The notes: a model not told the origin generated them from the sequence alone. Shown: positions 43,210 to 52,414, counted from the stretch's first letter. The stretch is DNA of 64,000 nt from CAYVWB01 sp964455395 (GCA_964455395.1 CAYVWB010000012.1:1-64000), one strand, 5' to 3'. Numbers and translations are program-made.

Positions 43210-45003
43210 GTGCCGGAACACAACCCGCCCCCGCACGACCCGCACGCCTCCGACGACTCCGCCGGGACGGAGTTCTCCAGCGCGAACCCTGCGTCCATGG
43301 ACGACCCGCAGCGGCGCGCAGCCCGACTCGCCGCCGCTCTGGAAGCGCGAACCCGCGAGGTGGCGGACCTTCAGCGCGCCGCCGAGGCCAAGAACCGCTT
43401 CCTCGCCGGGTTGAGCCACGAGATCCGCACGCCGCTCAGCGCCATCGTCAGCGCGGCGGCTCTCGCGCAGGCGGAGCCCGGGGACGCTGCGGAAACAGCC
43501 CGTCGTTTGCGCATCATCCGCCAAGCCGGGGACGCCCTGCTGGACCTGGTGGACCAGGTGCTCGACTTCTCCCGCATGGAGATCCAGAATCCCCCGCTGC
43601 GACGCGACCCGTTCGATCTCCACGCCCTGCTCGCCGGCGTCGCCGAACTCATGGACGCCCACGCCCGCCGCAAGGGTTTGCTGCTCACGCTGAAACGTCA
43701 TCCGGCCGTCCCGCAATGGGTGCTTGGCGACGGCGTGCGGCTGCGGCAAGTCCTCTTCAACATGATCGGCAACGCCATCAAGTTCACCCCGCGGGGCGAG
43801 ATTACCCTCCAGGCGGAACCCGCGCCCCCCTCGACGCGATACATGGGCGCCGCCGGGCTCGTGGGCGTCCGGTTTGCCGTCTGCGATACGGGAGTGGGCG
43901 TCCCGCCGGCGCAACAAGCGCTTATTTTCAAGGATTTCAAGCAGATTTCTTCACAGGACAACACCTTCGCTGGCGGCGTGGGGCTGGGCCTCGCCATCGC
44001 AAGTCGGCTGGTGGAGGCCATGGGCGGTCGCATCCTCGTGGCCAGCGAGGTGGGCCGCGGCAGCGTCTTTTCCTTCACCCTGACGCTTCCCAGGACACGG
44101 AAGCCGCCAGCAGGCGCCGCAACCCCGGAGGCCCCCGCGCCGTTTGTCGAGCAGCGCGACGCCCTCGTCCTGGTGGTGGACGACAACCCCCTGAATCTGG
44201 AACTTGCCGCCAAGGCGTTGCAGCTGATGGGACTCCAGGCCTTGCGCGCCAGCACCGTGGAGGAAGCCTTGACCTTGCTGCGCGAACACGACGTGCGCGT
44301 GGTCATCGCGGATATTCAGATGCCCGGGGAAGACGGCCTGGACCTGTTGCGCCAGATCCGCAACGGCGAAAGCGCCGCGTCGCCGCATACCCCGGTGGTG
44401 GCGCTCACTGCGCACGCCATGCCCGGGGACAAGGAGCAGTTCCTGCAAGCCGGCTTTGATCGGTATCTCCCCAAACCGCTGGACTTGCGCGCCTTGCGTG
44501 AGGTGGTCTCGGCTTTCCTTGACGTGGCGACGTCGCCGGACTCCGAGACCGAGGCGCCCCCGGAGGATGTCGCCGCCGCTTCGACCTTCATGGAAAGCGC
44601 CGTCCCCCGTGAGGCTTCGGCGTCGTCGTTCACCCCCCCGGACGAAGCCGACCCCAGGCCTGCGGAAGCGGTTCGGGAAGCGTTGGAGAAGTTGGGCGGC
44701 CGCGCGGCGTTGCTGCGGCATCTGGAACGCGCCTACGCCGCCCATGTCCGCGCCGCGCTGGACGACATGGCGCAGGCCCTGCAACGTGACGACCGCGAGG
44801 CGCTGCGCCGGCAGGCCCACGCGTTCAAGGGGTCCGCCGCCACGGTGGGAGACGTCAATGGCGCGGCCCATGCGCAGGCCCTGGAGCAGGCCGCCGCCCA
44901 CGCGCCCACGGAGACAGTCGAGACGCTCTTGCGCTCGTTGGAGCAGGAGGTGCGGCGCGTCGCTGCGAGCTTGATGCGTTTTTCCGGCGAACCCAAGTCG
45001 TAA
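43210..45003 (+). CDS. Hybrid sensor histidine kinase with receiver and Hpt domains
   Basis: 597 residues from a GTG at 43210, nine bases after AGGAG; the frame reaches 42913. A coiled coil leads to His70 in GLSHEIRTPLSA, then the ATPase domain (NAIKFTPRG, DTGVGVP, GVGLGLAIAS). A receiver domain follows with Asp368 (VVIADIQMPGEDG), then a linker and an Hpt domain with His537 (QAHAFKGSA). It lacks membrane helices and an evident sensor domain. The phosphorelay likely ends at a separate regulator, possibly the CheY-like protein 140 bases downstream. Confidence 0.94.
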   Translation: MPEHNPPPHDPHASDDSAGTEFSSANPASMDDPQRRAARLAAALEARTREVADLQRAAEAKNRFLAGLSHEIRTPLSAIVSAAALAQAEPGDAAETARRLRIIRQAGDALLDLVDQVLDFSRMEIQNPPLRRDPFDLHALLAGVAELMDAHARRKGLLLTLKRHPAVPQWVLGDGVRLRQVLFNMIGNAIKFTPRGEITLQAEPAPPSTRYMGAAGLVGVRFAVCDTGVGVPPAQQALIFKDFKQISSQDNTFAGGVGLGLAIASRLVEAMGGRILVASEVGRGSVFSFTLTLPRTRKPPAGAATPEAPAPFVEQRDALVLVVDDNPLNLELAAKALQLMGLQALRASTVEEALTLLREHDVRVVIADIQMPGEDGLDLLRQIRNGESAASPHTPVVALTAHAMPGDKEQFLQAGFDRYLPKPLDLRALREVVSAFLDVATSPDSETEAPPEDVAAASTFMESAVPREASASSFTPPDEADPRPAEAVREALEKLGGRAALLRHLERAYAAHVRAALDDMAQALQRDDREALRRQAHAFKGSAATVGDVNGAAHAQALEQAAAHAPTETVETLLRSLEQEVRRVAASLMRFSGEPKS

Positions 45004-45145
45004 GGCATGGACAACGCGCCGTGCAATGTGGTTAAAGAGGACGGTTGACGATTGCGCGTCGGCGCGTCCCTCGGGGCGGCGTCGGCGGGAACAGGCTGAG
45101 GAACGCTCCTGAACCCCCATCAGGAAAGCATGAGGGGAATCCGCC

Positions 45146-45529
45146 ATGGGTTGTGCCAATGTCCTGATCGTGGATGACGCGCCTGTCATCCGCATGATGC
45201 TTCGCAGCGTCCTGGAGGAAGCCGGTTATTGCGTGCAGGAAGCCGCCGACGGCGAGGAAGCCCTGCAGCTTGCCGAACGACGCCAGTTCGACGCCTGCGT
45301 GGTGGACGTGTTTCTGCCCAAGATCGGGGGTTTGACACTCATCGAGGCGTTGACCAAGCGCTTCGGTGGGGAACGCGTGGTGGCCATCTCCGGCGGCGAG
45401 ACTTATGACGCCACGGCCATCCTCGAACTCGTGCAGCCGTTGCGCGTCGCCAAGGCGTTGCCGAAACCCATCGACGCCGACGTCCTGCTCGCCACGCTGG
45501 CGGACATTCCGCAACGTCCAGCCATGTGA
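45146..45529 (+). CDS. Single-domain response regulator, CheY-like
   Basis: 127 residues. Asp10 and Asp11, the phospho-acceptor Asp54 (VVDVFLPKIGG), VVAISGG and the Lys of the PKP motif are all present. There is no output domain, so it acts by protein contact or as a phosphorelay shuttle. GAGGGG precedes the ATG. It follows the hybrid kinase on the same strand, which makes them likely partners. Confidence 0.92.
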   Translation: MGCANVLIVDDAPVIRMMLRSVLEEAGYCVQEAADGEEALQLAERRQFDACVVDVFLPKIGGLTLIEALTKRFGGERVVAISGGETYDATAILELVQPLRVAKALPKPIDADVLLATLADIPQRPAM

Positions 45530-45674
45530 CGACTTCCGCGGCGCCTCGCCCACACGCGGTCGCTGGCTTGCTCCGGAGCGGGCGGCCTTGGGACGCGAGC
45601 AGGGCAGTGGGGTGACGTCGATTCCTGAGGCGGCGACAGCGGGACAGGTGTGACGCGCAGATGCATCCACGCCG

Positions 45675-46469
45675 TTACGGCGTGAGCCGCTCCGTCGGGG
45701 TGGGTTGATTCGTCCCCAGCGGCTGCATGCGGTCCGCCAGGTACCGCAGCTCCAGCGCGCCGAGTTGGATGCATCCGGTGGTCTCCGGCGTCAAGGGCGC
45801 GGTGCGCAGGTGGGGAGAGGCGCTTGCGCCGAGCCACGGCGAGGAAGCCAGCCGCGCGTTCGAAGGGAGCAGGAACATGCCCCACAGCGCCGCCAGAAGG
45901 ACCACCGCCGTCAGCCCGCGTGCCGCCATGCGGATGGGGCCCGTCTTCGCCGCCAGGGGGTGCAGGTGCGCCAAGGTCATGAACCGCACCGCCCACAGCC
46001 CAGCTGCGGCGTAGGCCGCCACGTCCCAGCCGGACCCCGGCAGTGCGCCCGCCAGGGGGGCGAGCACGGCGGCGAGGGGACAGGCCGCCGCCAAGTGGGA
46101 AAGCGCGTCCACGTGTCGGGTCAGCCGCGTCACGCCGCCGGCCAAGCCGCTGAACACCACGCTGCCCAAGGCCAGCGCCGTGAGCCCCAGGGGCGCGGCG
46201 AGGGTCCACAAGGCAAGTATTTCTGGGAGACGACCCGGAGTCGTCCCCTCGGCGGCGGCTGCGACAGTTGCAAAAACTCCAGCCACGAAGCCGTAACATC
46301 CGCTGCGTAGGTATGCTCGTTTGGGGCGCGCCTCGCGTGGAAGACGCTGGAGAAAGGATGTGGGCCGCAACAATGCGCCGACTGCTTCGCGCAACAACGA
46401 TTTCAACGGGATCACCCTCTGCAGCGGCGGGGTTGACGTATTCGAGGATATCGGGGAAGTGGGGCGCAT
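45675..46469 (-). CDS. Multi-pass membrane protein, possibly Yip1-like
   Basis: 264 residues from the ATG at 46469, with GGAG seven bases upstream. A basic start (about residues 20-55) is followed by roughly five hydrophobic segments between residues 60 and 210 and a soluble C-terminal tail. The arrangement and a PRPTSFLQRLPRE-like lead-in recall Yip1-family membrane proteins, but no decisive motif is visible. It is divergent from the HD-GYP gene. Confidence 0.5.
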   Translation of the reverse strand: MRPTSPISSNTSTPPLQRVIPLKSLLREAVGALLRPTSFLQRLPREARPKRAYLRSGCYGFVAGVFATVAAAAEGTTPGRLPEILALWTLAAPLGLTALALGSVVFSGLAGGVTRLTRHVDALSHLAAACPLAAVLAPLAGALPGSGWDVAAYAAAGLWAVRFMTLAHLHPLAAKTGPIRMAARGLTAVVLLAALWGMFLLPSNARLASSPWLGASASPHLRTAPLTPETTGCIQLGALELRYLADRMQPLGTNQPTPTERLTP

Positions 46470-46625
46470 GGCGGCTCCTGGTGTATGGGGGCCCGTATAC
46501 GGCTGAAGTTGAAGAGAGTCAATACGGGTTGATTGGAGTGAAGCTGCGCGACTCGGCCCGGCCTGTGCGTCCATGCTCGCACACAGCTCAAGGCGCGGTC
46601 GCAGCAGGATGACAAGGACGACGTC

Positions 46626-47828
46626 ATGAAGAAAGTCGCGACGGAGGATCTGCGTCCCGGCATGTACGTGGTGGACGCAGGTCTGTCCTGGGTGGATTAT
46701 CCTCTGTTATATCAAGGGGAAGGGGTCGTGGCCGATCAGGCTGCGGTGGACGCCATCCTGGAGGAGGGCTACCGCGAAGCGTTCATCGACCCCTCCCGCA
46801 GCGCCTACGAGGGCCTGGAGGACGAACTCCCCGTCAACGCCGAGGTCTTCGCCGCGGCGGCGCAGGGTGGGCTGACTGCGCCCAAAGCGGCGAGCTATCA
46901 GCAAGAGCTCGTGGAGTCCAAGCGCATCTATTCGGAATCGCTGAAGTTCATCCGCACCTTCATGGAGGGCGCCCGACTGGGTGCGCTGTTGGATTATACC
47001 CGCGCCGAAGGCGTTGTGGAGTCCATGCTGGATTCCATCATGCGTAACGAAGACGCCATGCTCAGCATGATCAAGCTGCGCAATTTCGACGAGTATACCT
47101 ATACGCATAGTCTCAATACTGCTGTCATCGCGCTGGCTTTCGGGCGGCGTCTGGGCATGCCGCGCGAGAGTCTGCTGGCATTGGGTCTCTCGGCCATGCA
47201 CCATGATGTGGGCAAGGCGCGTATCCCATCTAAGATTCTCAACAAGCCGGGCAAGCTCAGCGACGAGGAATTCGCCGTGATGAAGAGCCACCCCGTCTTC
47301 GGTTGCGAACTGCTCACCAATGGCCACACCGTGCCGGAGCCCGTACTGCGCGGCGTGCTGGAGCATCACGAAAAGCACAACGGCTCGGGGTACCCGCACA
47401 GTGTGGCGGGCCCGGGCATCAGCTCCTTTGCGCGGGTCATCGCCGTGGCGGACGTCTACGACGCGCTCACCAGCGACCGCGTCTACCGGCGCGGCATGTT
47501 GCCCCACAAGGCGCTGTCCATCATCTACTCCATGCGCGGGGAGGACTTCGCGCCCGGCTATGCGGAGCAGTTCATCAAGTCGCTGGGCATCTACCCCGTG
47601 GGCAGCTTCGTGCGGCTCACCTCGCGGGACTACGGCTTCGTGGCGGCGAACAATCCGGAAAAGCCCCTCTCTCCGGTGGTGCGCGTCGTCTTCGACGGCA
47701 TGATGCGGCCTCGTCCCCCGCGGGATGTGGACCTGGCCGATGCGGAGGCGCAAGGCCGTGCGCTGCAGGTCTCCGAATGTCTGGACGCGCGCGATTACAA
47801 GGTCGACGCCGCCGTGCACCTCGCTTGA
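46626..47828 (+). CDS. HD-GYP domain protein with N-terminal DUF3391-like domain
   Basis: 400 residues. Residues 1-60 (LRPGMYVVDAGLSW) resemble the DUF3391 domain usual before HD-GYP. The HD pair is at 193-194 (MHHDVGK). The GYP motif reads HHEKHNGSGYP (247-257), with Asn where Asp is most common, a change also seen in family members. The domain ends with PVGSFVRLTSRDYG. c-di-GMP turnover is expected, though activity cannot be assumed. Paralogue of the gene at 21907. Confidence 0.9.
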   Translation: MKKVATEDLRPGMYVVDAGLSWVDYPLLYQGEGVVADQAAVDAILEEGYREAFIDPSRSAYEGLEDELPVNAEVFAAAAQGGLTAPKAASYQQELVESKRIYSESLKFIRTFMEGARLGALLDYTRAEGVVESMLDSIMRNEDAMLSMIKLRNFDEYTYTHSLNTAVIALAFGRRLGMPRESLLALGLSAMHHDVGKARIPSKILNKPGKLSDEEFAVMKSHPVFGCELLTNGHTVPEPVLRGVLEHHEKHNGSGYPHSVAGPGISSFARVIAVADVYDALTSDRVYRRGMLPHKALSIIYSMRGEDFAPGYAEQFIKSLGIYPVGSFVRLTSRDYGFVAANNPEKPLSPVVRVVFDGMMRPRPPRDVDLADAEAQGRALQVSECLDARDYKVDAAVHLA

Positions 47829-48005
47829 CCGCCCTTGTCCGGGCGACGTGCAGGCGGTCGTACGGCGCTGACTGCGGAGGACGTCGCAAAGTGTTCGGAA
47901 AGGGTGCAGTGGAGGGGGGACGCGCCGCGATCCCGGCGAAAACCGCGTCTCGCGACCATGGCCCCCAAGGGAGTTGTGGGAGCCATGAGAGCCATGACGC
48001 GCATG

Positions 48006-48476
48006 CTAGTCGTAGCCGCTCATCTTGCCGGTGACCATGTCGATGGTGACCACGATCATGGCTGTGCGCGCCAAGGCGGGTTGGGGATATGTGAAGTCCC
48101 GCTCGGAGAAGCGCGCCATCAGCAAGTCCAGCCCCCGGGCGACAGTGGCCTCGTCCTCATGAACCGCCGCCTTGCCGAAGCCGATGACGCTCTGGTACCG
48201 CATGGAGAAATCGCAGGCGGCGTTGGGGTCGGAGGGTTCGGAGAGACGGACGTCATCCTCCACCTCGAAACAGACCTTGGGGTTCTCGCGCAGGAGGGCG
48301 ATTTTCCGTCCTGTCCTCCCGGAGTGCATGTACAACGCGCCTCCCTCGTACGCGAAGGTGAGGGGCATGACATACGGTATGTTCGCCTGGGCGAGCCCCA
48401 GGCGCAACGTGGAAACGCGATGCAGCAGGGCTTCTACCTGGTCGAGGCTGGTCATGGCTTGATTCGTACGGCGCAT
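48006..48476 (-). CDS. Pyridoxamine 5'-phosphate oxidase family flavoprotein
   Basis: 156 residues from the ATG at 48476, the start that fits the MRRxxxxM pattern of this NimA-like group; the frame goes to 48518 with no better ribosome site. The split-barrel FMN fold is indicated by LRLGLAQANIPYVMPLTFAY, GRTGRKIALLRENPKVCFEV and YQSVIGFGKA. These small flavoproteins reduce nitro compounds or other cofactors; the substrate is not known. It stands alone between convergent and divergent neighbours. Confidence 0.85.
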   Translation of the reverse strand: MRRTNQAMTSLDQVEALLHRVSTLRLGLAQANIPYVMPLTFAYEGGALYMHSGRTGRKIALLRENPKVCFEVEDDVRLSEPSDPNAACDFSMRYQSVIGFGKAAVHEDEATVARGLDLLMARFSERDFTYPQPALARTAMIVVTIDMVTGKMSGYD

Positions 48477-48551
48477 GGGCCATTCGGGCCAGTCCGGATG
48501 CGTGGTTCCCAGCAGCATGGCGAATCCCCCGCGATGCGTTAGAGGTGTTTT

Positions 48552-49397
48552 ATGCGTGCTTCAGTCGGAGCCCCCCCGGCTTCTCCCATGGACGCAGCGG
48601 AAACGCAACGACCCTGCATCTCGGTGGTCGTGCCCGTGCTCCATGAGGCGGACTCTATCAACGACCTCCTGGCGCATGTCAAGGCGCGTGTCGGCGCGTG
48701 GGGGGAAGGCGTCGTGGAGATCCTCGTGGCGGACCCCGTCGGTGATACGCTCGCTGCCATCGAAAGCGCGCACACAAACGTCCGCACCCTCTCGACGCCC
48801 CGGGGACGCGCTGCGCAGATGAACGCAGGCGCAGCGGCCGCCCGCGGTCGTATTCTCATGTTCCTGCACGCGGATACACGCTTGCCGAACGACATCTTCA
48901 ACATCGTCTGGACGACTCTTGAGCCAGCCCTCGAGGTCTTTGCGAAAGGGCGCCGGAGCACCGGACGTCCCCAGCCGCCGGCGGCCTGCGCCTGCGCACT
49001 GGCCTTCGCCGGGGCCGGCCCCGGCATGCGCGCCGCCGCATGGGGCGCCAACTGGCGCAACCGGCTGACGCGCACCCCCTATGGCGACCAGGTTCACAGC
49101 GTCTGCGCGGAAGCGTTCCACGCCGTGGGCGGCTATCCTGAACAGCCACTCATGGAAGACGTCGAATTCATGCGTCGGCTGCGCCGCGCCGGGTACGGGG
49201 TGCGTGTTGCGCCACAGGCCGCCCTCACCTCCACCCGGCGCTACCGCGAGCAGGGCCCGCTATTCGCCATGGTTCGCAACAATGTGCTGCGCCTGCTCTA
49301 CGGCCTGGGCGTGTCGGCCCATCGACTCGCGCCGTACTACAGTACGAGTGGGGTGCGCGAACTGACGCGGCGAATCTTGAGGATGGCTGACGAATGA
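48552..49397 (+). CDS. Glycosyltransferase family 2, TIGR04283-type
   Basis: 281 residues. CISVVVPVLHEADSINDLL opens the GT-A fold and FLHADTRLP carries the metal-binding acidic residue. GDQVHSVCAEAFHAVGGYPE and LMEDVEF are typical of the TIGR04283 group, annotated as transferase 2 of the radical-SAM/selenodomain-associated pair. A GAGG site precedes the ATG; another ATG at 48588 is possible. The ATGA overlap with the next gene shows coupling. Substrate and product are not established here. Confidence 0.85.
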   Translation: MRASVGAPPASPMDAAETQRPCISVVVPVLHEADSINDLLAHVKARVGAWGEGVVEILVADPVGDTLAAIESAHTNVRTLSTPRGRAAQMNAGAAAARGRILMFLHADTRLPNDIFNIVWTTLEPALEVFAKGRRSTGRPQPPAACACALAFAGAGPGMRAAAWGANWRNRLTRTPYGDQVHSVCAEAFHAVGGYPEQPLMEDVEFMRRLRRAGYGVRVAPQAALTSTRRYREQGPLFAMVRNNVLRLLYGLGVSAHRLAPYYSTSGVRELTRRILRMADE

Positions 49398-50293
49398 GCA
49401 ATACCGCATGTATTGTCATGTTCGCTCGCGCTCCTGCGTTGGGACAGGTGAAGACCCGGCTCGCACGGGACTTTGCGACGGCCTTGTCCCCGGCCCAGGC
49501 GCAAGCCCTCGCCCTGGCGTTCCACAAGGCCTTCGGGTTGGATATGGTTGAGCAATTCCGGATGCTTGTCCATGCGTCGCCCACAGTTGAACTCACGATC
49601 CATTGTACACCGCCCACGGGGGTCGAGTCGATTGCTGCGTGGCTGGGCGCAGATCTTCGAATCCGACCGCAGGCGTCACCGCAATCCCATGAGGAAGCAG
49701 ACGGCATGGGCGACCTGGGGGCCCGAATGGCCTTTGCAATTGAGCAGGTGTTCATGGAAGAACAGGGCGTCGAGCGCGTCGTGCTTTTGGGCTCGGACAT
49801 CCCGGAAGTGCAGGCTCCCATGGTGGCGGACGCTCTTGCGCAGCTCGCCGACGGCAGCGCCGACATGGCGCTGGGGCCCGCCGAAGACGGCGGCTTCTAT
49901 TGCGTGGGCTTCGACCGTTGCGTGGTGACGCAGTCTGCGTTGCGCGCCGTGTTCCGTGACGTGGCCTGGGGAGAGCCCACGGTCTTCGCGCAGACCATGG
50001 CGAGGGCGGAAACGCTGGGGTTGCGGGTCACGCAGCCGCCGCGTCTCCACGACATGGACCGGGCGGCTGACCTGCTGGGTCTGCTGGAGCGCTGGCCCGA
50101 GGACGACGGCCCGGAGACCCCCGCAGCAGGTGAACACGCGGCGGGGCCCTCCCGCACGCTGGCGCTCGCGCGGGCGAGCCGCTCCCTTCTGGCCAGAGCG
50201 GCGCGTCCCGGCGCCCTTGACGAGTCGGCCTGTGATGCGCACAGTCTCTCGGGTATGCCGTCCCGGAGAGAAACAGCGAAGAGAAACGAGTGA
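49394..50293 (+). CDS. TIGR04282-type glycosyltransferase (DUF2064)
   Basis: 299 residues starting inside the end of the previous gene. CIVMFARAPALGQVKTRLA and LLGSDIPE, then LGPAEDGGFYCVG, mark the nucleotidyl-transferase-like fold of TIGR04282 proteins, called arsenosugar or selenodomain-associated transferase 1. The partner TIGR04283 gene is directly upstream, the normal arrangement. The last 60 residues are an unusual Ala/Arg/Ser-rich tail. No arsenic methylase or ArsS gene is visible nearby. Confidence 0.85.
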   Translation: MSNTACIVMFARAPALGQVKTRLARDFATALSPAQAQALALAFHKAFGLDMVEQFRMLVHASPTVELTIHCTPPTGVESIAAWLGADLRIRPQASPQSHEEADGMGDLGARMAFAIEQVFMEEQGVERVVLLGSDIPEVQAPMVADALAQLADGSADMALGPAEDGGFYCVGFDRCVVTQSALRAVFRDVAWGEPTVFAQTMARAETLGLRVTQPPRLHDMDRAADLLGLLERWPEDDGPETPAAGEHAAGPSRTLALARASRSLLARAARPGALDESACDAHSLSGMPSRRETAKRNE

Positions 50294-50389
50294 CCCCACA
50301 CGGTCGCGCCGTGTCGTTCTTCATCGGAGCAATGAATCGGCTCGACAACAGGGCAGCAGCGCAGCCGTGAAGCATAGTCAGGAGAGAGT

Positions 50390-50890
50390 ATGGATACGCA
50401 AGTTTTCAAGGAAGCTCTGGGCGATGTCGCCCGTCTCATGCAATTCGAGAGTTGGTTGCGTTTTTACTTTGTGACGGAGGAGGGCGACAAGCTCTATGTT
50501 CGCATTCCGGAGGAAGCGCTCATCAAAATACAGGAAGCCTATCCGGAGTACATGGGACTTGTAGAGACCATGAACAACAGTTTCATTGACTACGAAAGCT
50601 CCATGGCGACGCTCTGCAAATTCGTCATTGACACTTTGGATGGCCCAAAACACCCTACGGGTACTATCGGTTCGGTATTTGACTCATTGGAGTTTCAGGC
50701 GGAGATGCAGCTTTTCAACGTCTTCACCTCCAGTCATGAAGAACAGCTCGACGAGTCATTCATGGATTTCGAGACGTGGATGACTATCTACAACGAGTGG
50801 CGGGAATACGACAAGGTGAAAGAGTACTTCGAAAGCATCCGTCAACGGCCCATCGCCGCCATGCAGTGCTCTTCCCAGACGCTTCAATAA
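50390..50890 (+). CDS. Protein of unknown function, lower-GC codons
   Basis: 166 residues with a clear AGGAGAG site. Acidic and helical, with many aromatic residues (ESWLRFYFV and NEWREYDKVKEYF). No membrane segment, signal or cysteine pair. I do not recognise a domain. Codons ending in A or T are visibly more common than in the genes on both sides, so transfer or weak expression is possible. A hairpin after its stop (50895-50923) could end the transcript. Confidence 0.7.
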   Translation: MDTQVFKEALGDVARLMQFESWLRFYFVTEEGDKLYVRIPEEALIKIQEAYPEYMGLVETMNNSFIDYESSMATLCKFVIDTLDGPKHPTGTIGSVFDSLEFQAEMQLFNVFTSSHEEQLDESFMDFETWMTIYNEWREYDKVKEYFESIRQRPIAAMQCSSQTLQ

Positions 50891-50894
50891 CGTC

Positions 50895-50923
50895 GCCGGG
50901 GCGCCTTCATGGCGTCCCCAGGC
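50895..50923 (+). terminator. Possible terminator hairpin after the unknown gene
   Basis: GGGGCGCC (50898-50905) pairs with GGCGTCCCC (50911-50919) with one bulge, and outer GCC and GGC bases can also pair. No long T run follows, so this is tentative. Confidence 0.4.
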
Positions 50924-50942
50924 CTCATCTTGACAAGCACGC

Positions 50943-51015
50943 AGGCTCCCCGTACATCCACCGTATGCTCATGCGTCCACAGGGCGCGACAATCCTTGTC
51001 CATGTCGGGGAGCCT
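50943..51015 (+). promoter_or_regulatory. Inverted repeat that covers the ribosome site of the lipoprotein gene
   Basis: AGGCTCCCCG (50943-50952) pairs with CGGGGAGCCT (51006-51015), and ACAT with ATGT extends the stem past one bulged T. The right arm contains the GGGGAG ribosome site of the gene at 51021. A TTGACA at 50930-50935 with a weak TACATC 17 bases on would place the left arm inside a promoter, so the repeat may be a DNA operator rather than an RNA stem. Confidence 0.45.
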
Positions 51016-51020
51016 TGCTT

Positions 51021-51353
51021 ATGACCACGCACCGTCGTCCATTTTCCGCTGTCCTCGCGAGCGTTCGCTCCGCCGGGGCGCATCCTGTATGCTCCATGCT
51101 GCTTGCGTTCGTCCTGCTCGGGGGCGCGTCGTGTCTCACCACGTCCTGTTATGTGGACGCCGGCCCGCACGGCTTGGACGCCGGCATCGGCTACGTGCGT
51201 CCGGCCAAGCCGGGCCCCAATTTCGTCTGGGTGAAGACCCCCGAAGGCGGCTACTGGAAATACACGGGGCCGCCGCAACCGGGCAAGGTGTGGGTGCCGG
51301 GGCATCGCCGTCCGGATGGGACATGGTCCCCGGGGTACTGGCGGGACGTCTAG
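51021..51353 (+). CDS. Small exported protein with WxxGxW-type motif
   Basis: 110 residues from the ATG at 51021. A hydrophobic segment (about residues 24-37) and the LTTSC sequence at about residues 39-43 suggest a lipoprotein signal with an unusually long N-terminus. The mature part is rich in Gly, Pro, Trp and Tyr and ends with WVPGHRRPDGTWSPGYWR, a WxPGH/WxxGYW repeat found in small envelope proteins. The function is not known. Its ribosome site lies in the right arm of the inverted repeat just upstream. Confidence 0.7.
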   Translation: MTTHRRPFSAVLASVRSAGAHPVCSMLLAFVLLGGASCLTTSCYVDAGPHGLDAGIGYVRPAKPGPNFVWVKTPEGGYWKYTGPPQPGKVWVPGHRRPDGTWSPGYWRDV

Positions 51354-51481
51354 CGTCTTGTGTGGGATGAGCCGCGTTTCGTGAATCGCGAGCGCGAACA
51401 GGAAGGGCCTGTGAAGGGGCGTCGCAAGCGCGGCGAATGGGGCGCAGAGCGCCGCCGGTTTCGTCGAGGGGGCGGCTGCAG

Positions 51482-52414
51482 TCAGGAAGGGAGCTGCAAC
51501 TGGCCCCGCAGTTGTTCCAGGCTTTCCACCCGCAACAGCTCCATGGCGTGGGGGAGTTCCTCGATGATGCGGTAGATGGCGTCAGGCCGGGAGAAGTTGG
51601 CTGTGCCCACCTGCACGGCGTGCGCGCCGGCCAGCACGAATTCCAGTACGTCCGTGGCGGTGGCGATGCCTCCCACCCCGATCACGGGGATGGAGACGGC
51701 ACGGCTTACCTGCCAGACGCAGCGCAGCGCCACCGGCTTGATGGCCGGCCCGGAGAGGCCGCCCACCACGTTGGCCAGCAATGGCCGGCGCGTACGCAGA
51801 TCCACCGCCATGCCGACCAGCGTGTTGATGCACGTCAGCATGTCCGCGCCAGCGGCTTCCACGGCTTTCGCCACTTCCGTGATGTCAGCCACGTTGGGGG
51901 AAAGCTTCACGAGCACCGGCGTGTCGCCGGCGACTTCCTTCACGGCCCGGGTCACAGCGGCGGCTTGCGCGGGGTCCTGTCCGAAGGCCTGACCCCCCCG
52001 CGCCACGTTGGGGCAAGAGACGTTCACTTCCACGGCGGCCACGCGATCATCGCTGCACAGGCGCGCGGTCAGTTCCGCGAATTCCTGGGGTTCGCAGGCG
52101 TACAGGTTGGCGATGACGGGCGTTTTTTCGTAGGGCAGGGGGGGCAGTTTCTCGTTGAGGAATTTCTCCACGCCCACGTTTTGCAGACCGATGGCGTTCA
52201 GCATGCCGCAAGGCGTCTCGGCGATGCGAGGCATGGGGTTGCCTGCGCGGGGATGGAGGGAGAGGCCCTTCACCACCAGCGCGCCCAGCGATTCCAATGG
52301 GCCGAAGGGCGCGTATTCCTCGCCGTAGCCGAAGGCGCCGGAGGCGGTCATGACGGGATTTTTCAACGTCAGGCCGGGGAGTTCGACCTGCAACTGGGGA
52401 GCCGGTTTGCTCAT
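51482..52414 (-). CDS. pyrD: Dihydroorotate dehydrogenase, class 1B catalytic subunit
   Basis: 310 residues. It oxidises dihydroorotate to orotate in pyrimidine synthesis, passing electrons through PyrK to NAD. LKNPVMTASGAFGYG opens the barrel. NVSCPN holds the FMN-side asparagine and cysteine (the catalytic Cys of class 1), and IPVIGVGGI with VQVGTANF contact FMN. The ATG is nine bases after the pyrK stop, with a GGAG site, so the two are made together. Confidence 0.96.
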   Translation of the reverse strand: MSKPAPQLQVELPGLTLKNPVMTASGAFGYGEEYAPFGPLESLGALVVKGLSLHPRAGNPMPRIAETPCGMLNAIGLQNVGVEKFLNEKLPPLPYEKTPVIANLYACEPQEFAELTARLCSDDRVAAVEVNVSCPNVARGGQAFGQDPAQAAAVTRAVKEVAGDTPVLVKLSPNVADITEVAKAVEAAGADMLTCINTLVGMAVDLRTRRPLLANVVGGLSGPAIKPVALRCVWQVSRAVSIPVIGVGGIATATDVLEFVLAGAHAVQVGTANFSRPDAIYRIIEELPHAMELLRVESLEQLRGQLQLPS

